Source: Spirochaetales bacterium
GTDB lineage: Bacteria > Spirochaetota > Spirochaetia > Sphaerochaetales > Sphaerochaetaceae
Assembly: GCA_017470995.1 (NCBI GenBank)
Contig: JAFUXI010000056.1
Span: forward strand, 1 to 64,000
DNA: 64,000 bases
Direction of reading: 5' to 3'
Shown here one piece after another: positions 34,721-42,297 of the stretch. Position 1 is the stretch's first letter. Each line of letters begins with the position of its first letter. A program made the position numbers and the translations under genes. Below the pieces are notes generated by a model. It worked only from the letters and a program-made list of their open reading frames with translations, searched no databases and had not been told where the DNA came from.

Positions 34721-36577
34721 TCAGGCCTCAAGGAGCTTGTTCACATTCTTCTGGAGAATGCAAAGCGCAATAAGGTTTACCGGCAGAATCGGAAGAATTA
34801 TGCAGGAAATTGTCAGAACGGCCTTGTTTCCCGTCATCTTCACGCCCTTTTTGTCTGCCTCGGCCTTCAGGGCATCAAAGGCCTTGATGGCTGAGATTAT
34901 TCCGCCGAACGGAATCAGACATCCCAGAAGCCATGCCAGCTTAGCCTTGAAGGACTTGGCCTGCTCCCTTACGGACTTGAATAGATATGCAGTCCAGATG
35001 AAGCCGAAGATGAAGCCCGAGAGGATCGACAGTCCGACCATGACCGGGAGGAACTCTCCCTTGCCGTTCTCGTCCACATCGACGGGAATGTTGGAGATGT
35101 CCAGGCTGGGATCCATCTTCTTGAGTTCCTTGGCCACCAGCTCAGGTGAGAAATCCTTGGGCATCCTGAAGGCCAGGATGACGCCGAGGATACACACGAT
35201 GCAGACGATGAACGGAACCATAAGCGTTCCGAGGTTGAATACGTTGGAAGTGTCCAGACCGAACTTGGATGCGGCCTCTGCAGCATTGGTTGCATAGACG
35301 ACTCCGGATGCACCCTTGCTGATGAAGAGCATCTTGATGTTCTCATAGACCAGGGAACCCGAAATTGCACCGACTATCGATGTGGTGACGGCATTGGCGG
35401 CGAAGTACATGGCGCTGTGGTTGCGTCCGGTGAGCTTCTCCTCAACGCTTGAAATCTGCGAGGGAACGAGGTAGGGCATCATGAAGAACGATCCGATTGC
35501 CCAGCTTCCCGAAACTCCTCCGATGCATCCGATGAGCATCTGAAGTCCCTTATTGTTGGGGCCGATGACATAAAGCGATCCGAAGAAGAACGAAAGGATT
35601 GCCACTGCAAAAGCCAGAAGACAGGTCTGGTATGTAAAACGCACACCCTTTTTCGCCTTGAGCTTGTTGAAAAGGTAAAGCATGATCGGAACCGGAGCAA
35701 AGGCACAGGTGTTGAGGATTGCCATCTGCAGTCCGTTCATGCCCATTCCTCCGACTATCATGGCGTTCATGCCGACCAGGAACATCTGAAGGCCGAAATA
35801 TGTGCAGCAGTTGACGAATGTCCAGCTCATGAAGAGCTTGTTGGAGAATGTCAGCTTCAGGCTCTGCCAGATGGTGATCTTCTCCTCCTTCATGCCTTCG
35901 TTCTCAGGATAACCGTACTTTTCTCCTTCCTTGATGAGGAAAAGGGGAATGATCATGGTCAGCATCAGAGGAAGTCCCATGAGGGCGAACTTGTCGATGT
36001 GCATCTTCATGGCATCGAGAAGAAGGGGTACCAGGGCATAGACGAGGCAGTAGCTTATGGTGTCAAAGAAGGACTTATAGCCCGATACCCTCAATCTCTG
36101 GGATTCGCTGTTGCAGGTTGTGGAAAGCGATCCGTAGAAGGAAATGAGACACATCGTATAGGTTGCGAAGAACACCAGGGACCAGAAGAAGACCCAAATT
36201 GTGTTCAGAAGCTGTCCCTGAGGACCTCCGACGGGAATCCAGCAGAGTGCATAAGATACGATCATGGGGATAAGACAGATGGCGATGGGCGGTCTTCTTC
36301 TTCCCCATTTGGTCGAGAGAGTATCAGTGATGTGTGCGAACGGGATATCGATGATTCCGTCGAAAACCTTGCCGATTGCATAGAGAATCGGGAAGATGGC
36401 AGGGAGAATGAAGCATGTTCCGCTCATTATCGCCTGGAATGTGTTGCCGCTTCCGAGAGCGGCGGGATTGATGGCGTCGGTGTAGTAGGCACCCATGAGT
36501 ACCATCAGGAAGTTCGGTCCGAAACCGGACAGCGAGAAAAGGAGTTCCTTTCCTCTTGAATCCAAAGACTTCACCAT
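34721..36577 (-). CDS. GPH/MelB-type (MFS_2) transporter, long form
   Basis: This 618-residue protein has ~12 helices and the family signature GKVFDGIIDIPFAHITDTL followed by TKWGRRRPP, the cation-binding aspartates and cytoplasmic loop of MelB-type symporters. It is ~150 residues longer than typical sugar symporters; a polar insertion (~420-490) and a C-terminal membrane region account for this. It heads the operon after AAGGAG and a consensus promoter. Most relatives move glycosides, but the same fold includes lysolipid transporters. Beside two acyltransferases, a lipid-related substrate is an attractive inference. Confidence 0.75.
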   Translation of the reverse strand: MVKSLDSRGKELLFSLSGFGPNFLMVLMGAYYTDAINPAALGSGNTFQAIMSGTCFILPAIFPILYAIGKVFDGIIDIPFAHITDTLSTKWGRRRPPIAICLIPMIVSYALCWIPVGGPQGQLLNTIWVFFWSLVFFATYTMCLISFYGSLSTTCNSESQRLRVSGYKSFFDTISYCLVYALVPLLLDAMKMHIDKFALMGLPLMLTMIIPLFLIKEGEKYGYPENEGMKEEKITIWQSLKLTFSNKLFMSWTFVNCCTYFGLQMFLVGMNAMIVGGMGMNGLQMAILNTCAFAPVPIMLYLFNKLKAKKGVRFTYQTCLLAFAVAILSFFFGSLYVIGPNNKGLQMLIGCIGGVSGSWAIGSFFMMPYLVPSQISSVEEKLTGRNHSAMYFAANAVTTSIVGAISGSLVYENIKMLFISKGASGVVYATNAAEAASKFGLDTSNVFNLGTLMVPFIVCIVCILGVILAFRMPKDFSPELVAKELKKMDPSLDISNIPVDVDENGKGEFLPVMVGLSILSGFIFGFIWTAYLFKSVREQAKSFKAKLAWLLGCLIPFGGIISAIKAFDALKAEADKKGVKMTGNKAVLTISCIILPILPVNLIALCILQKNVNKLLEA

Positions 36578-36603
36578 AAGTCTACTCCTTACATATAGGA
36601 AAA

Positions 36604-36632
36604 ATTATAGTGATACCACTTGTTATGTTCAA
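36604..36632 (-). promoter_or_regulatory. Promoter of the twelve-gene lipid-export-like operon
   Basis: Minus-strand TTGAAC (36627-36632), a 17-base spacer and the perfect TATAAT (36604-36609) lie ~27 bases before the transporter ATG at 36577. A terminator for the upstream gene ends just before it. Confidence 0.85.
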
Positions 36633-36644
36633 CTCAGATTTTAC

Positions 36645-36676
36645 AAAAAAAAGACACCCCGTTTCCGAGGTGTCCG
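36645..36676 (-). terminator. Terminator of small barrel gene
   Basis: GACACC (minus strand, from 36674) pairs with GGTGTC around a TCGGAAACGG loop and is followed by eight U residues. It isolates the downstream operon. Confidence 0.85.
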
Positions 36677-36702
36677 TCAACTTCAGCAGTGCTGAACCGA
36701 TC

Positions 36703-37191
36703 TTACAGATGGTAGACCAGTCCGAGAACTCCTGCCCAGCTGAAGGGGTTGAAGCTTCCGTCAGCTTCGCCTGTGATCTTGAATCTTGCACCGAGGGCGA
36801 GTCTGATGTATGCGGTCCAGTCGGACTTGTTGTTGATTGTGAAATCATAGGAAACAGAACCTGTTCCTCTGACTGCGAGGGCAAAGTACTGATAGTCCTT
36901 GTGCAGGCCGACGTTCGCACCTACCTGAGCACCGACGTTGACATTGAACTTTGCCTTGTCGATGTTGAACTCAGCGACCTTGAACTCCATTCCGGCAGCT
37001 GCATCGAGATATGCATAGGATCCGAGATATGCACCGGCTGTTACGTACAGGTTTGTGCCCTTCTCACCCTTGAATCCGAATGTGATGCCTGTGGGCTCTC
37101 CGAGCTCACCACCGATTGTTGCTGCACCCTTTGCTGCAACAGGGATGAGAACCAGTGCAACAAGTGCCAGAACGATAAGAACTTTCTTCAT
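36703..37191 (-). CDS. Small secreted beta-barrel protein
   Basis: This 162-residue protein has a signal peptide (MKKVLIVLALVALVLIPVAAKG) and glycine- and aromatic-rich alternating strands ending in VLGLVYHL. It is followed by its own terminator, so it forms a single-gene unit. I recognise no family; it resembles the small outer-membrane barrels common in spirochaetes. It diverges from rlmN across a 117-base gap that must hold both promoters. Confidence 0.65.
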   Translation of the reverse strand: MKKVLIVLALVALVLIPVAAKGAATIGGELGEPTGITFGFKGEKGTNLYVTAGAYLGSYAYLDAAAGMEFKVAEFNIDKAKFNVNVGAQVGANVGLHKDYQYFALAVRGTGSVSYDFTINNKSDWTAYIRLALGARFKITGEADGSFNPFSWAGVLGLVYHL

Positions 37192-37308
37192 TTGAATTCT
37201 CCTGTTTTCCCAATTGGGTCGAAAGTATTAATACTGCTCCAATCTTACCACGAATAAAAAGCACTGCAAAGTATGCAAAAATAACTTTTTGGGGTATCAT
37301 TACTGACT

Positions 37309-38349
37309 GTGGACAAGGATACAGTTTTTTCCCTTTATGCAAAAAAACCATCTCAGATAGCGGAAATCCTTTCACTGGAAAAGCCTTTCCAGGGAAAGCA
37401 GATCTATCAGTGGCTGGTGCGGGGGGTGTCCGACTTCGACGGGATGACGAACCTCCCGAAGTCCCTGAGACAGGATCTTGCACAGAAATATCCCAAGCTC
37501 TCTTCAAGTGATGTCATTACGGCTCAGACGGACGATGAGAACAACATCAAGCTTGCTCTCGGACTCCATGACGCAAGCATAGTCGAGTGTGTGCTTCTGT
37601 CGGACAGGGAAGGGGAGCTTACCGCATGTCTTTCCAGCCAGGTCGGATGCGCCATGGGCTGCAGGTTCTGCCGGACCGGAACCCTGCACCTGAAGAGGAA
37701 TCTGCAGGATTTTGAAATAGTCGAGCAGTTCATGCATCTTCAGAGAGCCGCATCCGACAAGATAAGCCATGTGGTGTTCATGGGAATGGGGGAGCCTTTT
37801 GCAAACCTCGACAGTGTCCTGAGCGCGATAAGCTTTCTCCATGATCCGGAAGGAATCAACCTCAGCCACAGGAGAATAACCATCTCGACCTGTGGTCTGG
37901 TTCCCGGAATCAATGAACTGGCAAAGCGGAGGGTCCCCGTAAAGCTTGCCGTGTCCCTGGTTACGGCAGACGACCAGAAGCGCTCATCCCTGATGCCGGT
38001 CAACAGGTCGTTCGGCCTGAAGAGTCTCAGAGATGCCCTTGTAAGGTTCCAGAAAGTCAGCGGCAGGCGCTTTACGTTCGAGTACTGCATGATCCATGAC
38101 ATGAATATCTCCGAGGATGATGCCGACAAGCTCTCCAGGTTCTGCAGGAATCTGGAAGTGATAGTGAATCTCATCCCGTTCAATCCCTGCCCGGAGCTTC
38201 CGTTTGAGACCCCGAGTGATGCAGAAATCAGAAAGTTCACTTCTTTCCTCAAGGCAAGGGGAGTGGATTACACGATCAGGATCAGCAGAGGCCGCTCCAT
38301 CAAGGGAGCCTGCGGACAGCTTGCGGGAAAGCTTGAGGAGAACGTCTGA
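37309..38349 (+). CDS. rlmN: 23S rRNA (A2503-C2) methyltransferase RlmN
   Basis: This 346-residue radical SAM enzyme has the cluster motif CAMGCRFC, then FMGMGEPFANLD, RRITISTCG, LAVSLVTAD, NLIPFNPC and the C-terminal cysteine in GACGQL that carries the methyl group. It methylates A2503 of 23S rRNA and A37 of some tRNAs. The start is the GTG at 37309 (VDKDTVFSLYAKKPSQIAE). No Shine-Dalgarno is present, and a TATCAT box ends eight bases upstream, so the message may be leaderless. Confidence 0.93.
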   Translation: MDKDTVFSLYAKKPSQIAEILSLEKPFQGKQIYQWLVRGVSDFDGMTNLPKSLRQDLAQKYPKLSSSDVITAQTDDENNIKLALGLHDASIVECVLLSDREGELTACLSSQVGCAMGCRFCRTGTLHLKRNLQDFEIVEQFMHLQRAASDKISHVVFMGMGEPFANLDSVLSAISFLHDPEGINLSHRRITISTCGLVPGINELAKRRVPVKLAVSLVTADDQKRSSLMPVNRSFGLKSLRDALVRFQKVSGRRFTFEYCMIHDMNISEDDADKLSRFCRNLEVIVNLIPFNPCPELPFETPSDAEIRKFTSFLKARGVDYTIRISRGRSIKGACGQLAGKLEENV

Positions 38350-38361
38350 GCCCTCCGTGCC

Positions 38362-38940
38362 TCATAGCTCGGTGACTGCTATTGCGCTCACGAAATCCAT
38401 GTCCTTGTAGAACGATCCCTCGAAACCTGTATCGAAGTTCAGGATCTTAACCGTTCCGTCCTCTTTCTCCTCGCAGCTCCAGTAATAGGTGAAGTCCAGT
38501 TCCACGAGCTCTTTCTCAACAAGCTGCTGAAGAATACCCGCAAGTTCCGCAACTGTAGGAAGTCTGTATGAGAGTTCTTCGGATGACAGTTCCTTGCAGT
38601 ATTCCTCTGCGCTTTCATAGGATTGCACTTCGAAGAGAGGTTCTGAAATCTCAAGATAACGGCCTTCGCATTCGAATACGGGCATCCCGTGGGGGCCGAT
38701 TTCTCCGGTCTGCCATTCAGGAACTGTCTGAGGTTCTGTTTCTTTCGGAATGACTTGAGGTACTTCCTCCCGGGGTTCCTCTTCAGGTATTACAACTTCT
38801 TCGGGTTGCTCCTCGGGTTCTGCCTGAGGCTGTATCTCGATTTCCTCTACCGGCTCCAGGACTATCTCTGCGGTCTTGCAGGATACGAATGCAAGAAGAA
38901 GGAGAAGGGATAGAATCAGAAGAATGGTTTTTGCTTTCAT
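38362..38940 (-). CDS. Lipoprotein with Glu/Pro-rich linker and DUF1566-like domain
   Basis: From the ATG at 38940 this encodes 192 residues. The lipobox LAFVSC (~16-21) predicts a lipid anchor. A linker rich in Glu, Pro and Val (~25-75) leads to a C-terminal domain with SYRLPTVAELAGILQQ, FTYYWSCEEKEDGT and DFVSAIAV, the pattern of DUF1566 (Lcl C-terminal) modules. The promoter is an extended -10 (TGGTATAAT) embedded in the end of hflX, six bases before the ATG, with no ribosome site. Function unknown. Confidence 0.75.
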   Translation of the reverse strand: MKAKTILLILSLLLLLAFVSCKTAEIVLEPVEEIEIQPQAEPEEQPEEVVIPEEEPREEVPQVIPKETEPQTVPEWQTGEIGPHGMPVFECEGRYLEISEPLFEVQSYESAEEYCKELSSEELSYRLPTVAELAGILQQLVEKELVELDFTYYWSCEEKEDGTVKILNFDTGFEGSFYKDMDFVSAIAVTEL

Positions 38941-38946
38941 GCCAGG

Positions 38947-38955
38947 ATTATACCA
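38947..38955 (-). promoter_or_regulatory. Extended -10 promoter of DUF1566-like lipoprotein, predicted leaderless
   Basis: TGGTATAAT on the minus strand ends six bases before the ATG at 38940. It overlaps the last codons of hflX. No -35 match is evident, as is allowed for extended -10 promoters. Confidence 0.6.
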
Positions 38956-40081
38956 TGGCTTTGAGAATGCCGTCGACTTCATTGAGAACATGTTCCATGG
39001 ACTCATCCTTTGTCACGGAGACCTTCAGACACTTTTCCCCTGAAAGACAGAATGAATTGATGGCAAACTGAGTTTCCTCGGTGACCCTGTCCATCTTGTT
39101 CAGAAGAACCAGCCGTGGTTTGTCGAATGCCTTGAGGTCCTCAAGGACGCTTCGTGTAGTCTCCCAGCACATCAGGAAGTCTTCCCTCGATGCATCCAGT
39201 ACTATCAGCAGCATATCTGCAAGCACGGCTTCCTCCAGCGTGGATTTGAATGCGTCAACGAGCTCATGGGGAAGGTCACTTACAAAACCTACGGTATCGG
39301 TGAAAAGAACATCTTCTCCACTAGGCAGATGGACGCGTCTGGTTGTCGGATCCAAGGTGGCGAAAAGCTTGTCCTCCGACAGAACCGATGCATCTGAGAT
39401 TCTGTTGAGCAAAGTAGATTTTCCGCTATTTGTATAGCCTACAATCGCAACATTCCTGATGTTTTTAGAGGTTCTGTTGTGTCTCTGGATATCGCGGCTC
39501 TTTCCGATTTCTGCTATTTCTCGCTTTAACCTTACTATTCTGGCCTGGGCCTGACGCCTGTCAAGCTCAAGCTGTTTCTCTCCGCTTCCCTTGGCTCCCT
39601 TTACGCCTCCGCGCTGCTGGGAGAGATCCGCCCATCTGCGCTTGAGGCGCGGCAGCGAATACTGCAGCTGAGCAAGCTCGACCTGAAGTCTGGCCTCTCG
39701 TGTTGTGGCCCTGTCGGCGAAAATCTGCAGGATTATCTCCTGCCTGTCCACTACGGCAATCTCCAGTATCTGTTCCAGGTTTCTCTGGATCCTCGGGCTG
39801 ATTGCATTGTTGAAGACAATGAGGTTGCACTGGTTCTCCTGTGCAATCCATGCCAGTCTCTGAACCTGCCCGCTTCCGATATAGGTAGCACTGTTGAAAG
39901 AACGGATGTTGAAATAATCCCATGCTGCAGTCTTAATGCCCAGCGTCGAGCACAGGTCCTCAAGCTCATCCCTGTTGCGCTGTGCGGCGGTTCTGGATGA
40001 GGCCTGGTCCGAGGTTACAACCAGCATGGCTGTGATTTTCTTGAATATGTCCTGCGGCTTGGTGATATCGGCGCGGTTCAT
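38948..40081 (-). CDS. hflX: GTPase HflX
   Basis: From the ATG at 40081 this encodes 377 residues with the HflX N-terminal domain (GSGQVQRLAWIAQENQCNLI, LQVELAQLQYSLPRL, RGGVKGAKGSGEKQLELDRR) and a G domain with GYTNSGKST, DTVGFV and NKMD. HflX binds and splits stalled ribosomes under stress. Upstream in-frame codons exist but do not belong to the family. A TATCAT box lies six bases before the ATG and no ribosome site is seen. It diverges from ychF. Confidence 0.93.
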   Translation of the reverse strand: MNRADITKPQDIFKKITAMLVVTSDQASSRTAAQRNRDELEDLCSTLGIKTAAWDYFNIRSFNSATYIGSGQVQRLAWIAQENQCNLIVFNNAISPRIQRNLEQILEIAVVDRQEIILQIFADRATTREARLQVELAQLQYSLPRLKRRWADLSQQRGGVKGAKGSGEKQLELDRRQAQARIVRLKREIAEIGKSRDIQRHNRTSKNIRNVAIVGYTNSGKSTLLNRISDASVLSEDKLFATLDPTTRRVHLPSGEDVLFTDTVGFVSDLPHELVDAFKSTLEEAVLADMLLIVLDASREDFLMCWETTRSVLEDLKAFDKPRLVLLNKMDRVTEETQFAINSFCLSGEKCLKVSVTKDESMEHVLNEVDGILKAMV

Positions 40082-40153
40082 GATTCGATGATAGCATATA
40101 GAGCATTCAGTAAAAAGATGATAGTATTTGAATGAATCACTACGGAGGGTCAT

Positions 40154-41254
40154 ATGGGACTTAACTGCGGTATCGTAGGACTTCCTAATGTCGGAAAGTC
40201 CACCATCTTCTCTGCCTTGACAAGCGCACCTGCCGAGGCTGCCAACTATCCTTTCTGCACGATCGAGCCGAACGTAGGCAGAGTCAATGTACCTGACTCA
40301 AGGCTGGACAGGATCGTGAGCCTCATTCCGCCGGCAAAGGTGATTCCAGCCGTAACCGAGTTCGTTGACATCGCAGGTCTGGTGGCCGGAGCCTCTAAGG
40401 GTGAGGGTCTGGGAAACAAGTTCCTTGCAAACATCAGGGAAGTGGGGGTCATCGCCCATGTTGTCAGATGTTTCGAGAACCCCGACATCATCCATGTCAA
40501 CAACAAGATAGATCCCGCAGGTGATATCGAGACCATCGACATCGAGCTCGCACTTGCCGACTACGAGACGGTGGACAAGAGATATCAGAAAGATGCAAAG
40601 CTAGCGAAGGTGAACCATTCCAAGGAGCTTTTGGCCGTTATTCCCATCTACGAGAAGCTTCTAGCCGGACTGGGCCAGGGACAGAGTGCCAGGACCATCC
40701 TTCCCGATGAAGAGGAAAGGGCTCTGGTTGCGGATCTGCATCTGATCACAATGAAGCCCGTAATCTATGTCTGCAACATCGACGAGGCTTCGATCGGTCA
40801 GGACAACGATTATGTAAAGACCGTCAAGGAAATCGCCTCACAGCGCGGAAGTTCGGTGGTCACGATCTGCGGAAAGATCGAAGCCGAGATAGCCGCCATG
40901 GACAGCGCCGAGGACAGGGCTGAATTCCTTGCCGATATGGGTCTTGAGGAAAGCGGCATGAATGCCCTTATCCGTGAAGCCTATGCAACGCTGGGGCTCA
41001 GGACATTCTTCACAGCAGGTCCCGACGAGGACCGTGCCTGGACATTCAAGGCCGGCTACAAGGCACCGCAGGCTGCAGGTGTAATCCATACCGACTTCGA
41101 GAAGGGCTTCATCAAGGCCGAGGTCTACAGCTGCGAGGATCTGTTCAAGTACGGAAGCGAGGCAAAGGTCAAGGAAGCCGGAAAGCTGCGCATTGAGGGA
41201 AAGGACTATGTCGTTCAGGATGGCGACGTAATGTTCTTCAGATTCAACGTCTGA
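40154..41254 (+). CDS. ychF: Ribosome-binding ATPase YchF
   Basis: This 366-residue Obg-family protein begins MGLNCGIVGLPNVGKSTIFSALT. NIDE replaces the usual G4 motif NKxD, explaining ATP preference. The coiled-coil insertion (~130-190) and the C-terminal TGS domain (LRTFFTAGPDEDRAWTFKAG, VVQDGDVMFFRFNV) are present. It acts on ribosomes in translation and stress. A strong GGAGGG site precedes the ATG. Its stop lies inside the structured element at 41251-41352. Confidence 0.95.
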   Translation: MGLNCGIVGLPNVGKSTIFSALTSAPAEAANYPFCTIEPNVGRVNVPDSRLDRIVSLIPPAKVIPAVTEFVDIAGLVAGASKGEGLGNKFLANIREVGVIAHVVRCFENPDIIHVNNKIDPAGDIETIDIELALADYETVDKRYQKDAKLAKVNHSKELLAVIPIYEKLLAGLGQGQSARTILPDEEERALVADLHLITMKPVIYVCNIDEASIGQDNDYVKTVKEIASQRGSSVVTICGKIEAEIAAMDSAEDRAEFLADMGLEESGMNALIREAYATLGLRTFFTAGPDEDRAWTFKAGYKAPQAAGVIHTDFEKGFIKAEVYSCEDLFKYGSEAKVKEAGKLRIEGKDYVVQDGDVMFFRFNV

Positions 41255-41352
41255 GTAAAAGCTCATCTGCCATCTCTGTGTCTCTACTCAGCGCCTACCA
41301 GATAGGTATGTCGCTTCGTCTCGCCCCAGTCTGACAGCAATCTATTACTCAG
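41251..41352. other. Structured intergenic element A at a convergent junction
   Basis: A 102-base segment is closed by CTGAGTAA (41251-41258) and TTACTCAG (41345-41352). Its centre is a TACC-N5-GGTA hairpin inside GCCTACC and GGTATGTC. It aligns without gaps over 81 inner bases (about 64% identical) with 57259-57338, whose closing stem has a different but equally perfect sequence. A second TACTCAG at 41284-41290 could pair with the 5' arm instead. No U tract follows. Either strand could be transcribed; function unknown. Confidence 0.65.
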
Positions 41353-41372
41353 AATCAGCTGGTTTGTGTAGA

Positions 41373-42116
41373 TCAGTATTCAAGGTAGAAGTCGATGCTC
41401 TCGTGAAGAAGAAGGAAGTCGATCAGCGGGAAAGAGAACTCCACTGTCTTTGAATTGCGCAGTTTCCCGTTGTGGGAAACTATAGCCTTCGGTGCCACTA
41501 CCTGTATGGAAATCTTTGAGTTTCCAATGCTTTCGGGACATTGTTCACCAAGGATGAAGCTTACCATTTCCAGATATTCCTCTTCGGTCAGATCGTTGTT
41601 GTAAAGCGGTCCGTACACCTCGAAGTTGGGGTCTGCAAGGAAGGGGATTATCTTTGTAAGCTGCGCGTAGTTTTCCATATTGATGCTTATTTCCACGTGC
41701 GTTCTGGAATCGACCTGTTTGACGGTTACGATCGTCTGGTCCGCCTGACCGTTGGAGAGGTCCACAAGCAGGGTGGAGAAGTCACTGAATGAGAAGTCTC
41801 CCATATAGGTGTTGTACCCGGTTTCCAGAAAGCGTATTGAAGATGTGACGTTCGAGGCCTCGAGGTTCTTCACGAAATCCTGAATGGCTACGTCCACTAT
41901 AGGGTCGTTGTTGCCCTTGCTTTCCCAGTCGGAGAGGTCTTCCACAACGCCGACGAAGAAATCGTCCACGCTTAGATCCACATGGCTCTTGCCGGAAAGC
42001 TCCTTCGTGACCGTTATTTCATCCTTCAGAGTAAGCTTCTCGGCTACCACGCAGGAGCAGAGCATAAGGATCGTGCAGAGGCAAATCGCTGCAGAAAGGA
42101 CTGATCTTCTTCTCAT
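41373..42116 (-). CDS. Lipoprotein of unknown function
   Basis: From the ATG at 42116 this encodes 247 residues with a lipobox ending LMLCSC (~16-21). The mature protein has two-part alpha/beta character, with KSHVDLSVDDFFVGVVEDL and FPLIDFLLLHESIDFYLEY at the C-terminus. I recognise no family, though similar lipoproteins are common in spirochaetes. It has a consensus promoter (TTGAGA-N17-TATCAT) ending six bases before the ATG and no ribosome site. Confidence 0.7.
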   Translation of the reverse strand: MRRRSVLSAAICLCTILMLCSCVVAEKLTLKDEITVTKELSGKSHVDLSVDDFFVGVVEDLSDWESKGNNDPIVDVAIQDFVKNLEASNVTSSIRFLETGYNTYMGDFSFSDFSTLLVDLSNGQADQTIVTVKQVDSRTHVEISINMENYAQLTKIIPFLADPNFEVYGPLYNNDLTEEEYLEMVSFILGEQCPESIGNSKISIQVVAPKAIVSHNGKLRNSKTVEFSFPLIDFLLLHESIDFYLEY

Positions 42117-42122
42117 GGCAAC

Positions 42123-42151
42123 ATGATAACCCATGTGCCTTTTTTTCTCAA
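42123..42151 (-). promoter_or_regulatory. Promoter of lipoprotein gene, predicted leaderless
   Basis: Minus-strand TTGAGA (42146-42151), 17-base spacer and TATCAT (42123-42128) end six bases before the ATG at 42116. Confidence 0.7.
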
Positions 42152-42156
42152 TTATT

Positions 42157-42174
42157 CTTAATCTTTAGATTAAG
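42157..42174. promoter_or_regulatory. 18-bp palindrome between lipoprotein gene and topA
   Basis: CTTAATCTTTAGATTAAG is a perfect 8-bp inverted repeat with a 2-base centre. It lies directly upstream of the lipoprotein -35 box and ~35 bases upstream of the topA -35 box, a position suited to a dimeric regulator acting on one or both. Confidence 0.45.
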
Positions 42175-42209
42175 GTCGAAAACCACACAAAAAAACTGGC
42201 AAAGGCCGA

Positions 42210-42238
42210 TTGACAACCTCTCGGAACATTACTATATA
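42210..42238 (+). promoter_or_regulatory. Promoter of topA
   Basis: TTGACA (42210-42215), 17-base spacer and TATATA (42233-42238). The topA ATG follows 59 bases later behind AAGGAG. Confidence 0.8.
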
Positions 42239-42297
42239 TATTAGGCGCTGCCTTTTCGGCACGCTTAGTTCATCAATAATCTACAAGGAGAATCCAG

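Noticed and set aside
41251-41352. Element A as an ordinary rho-independent terminator
   Set aside because: Its arms are ~86 bases apart with no U tract on either side; the conserved internal core is not explained by termination alone.
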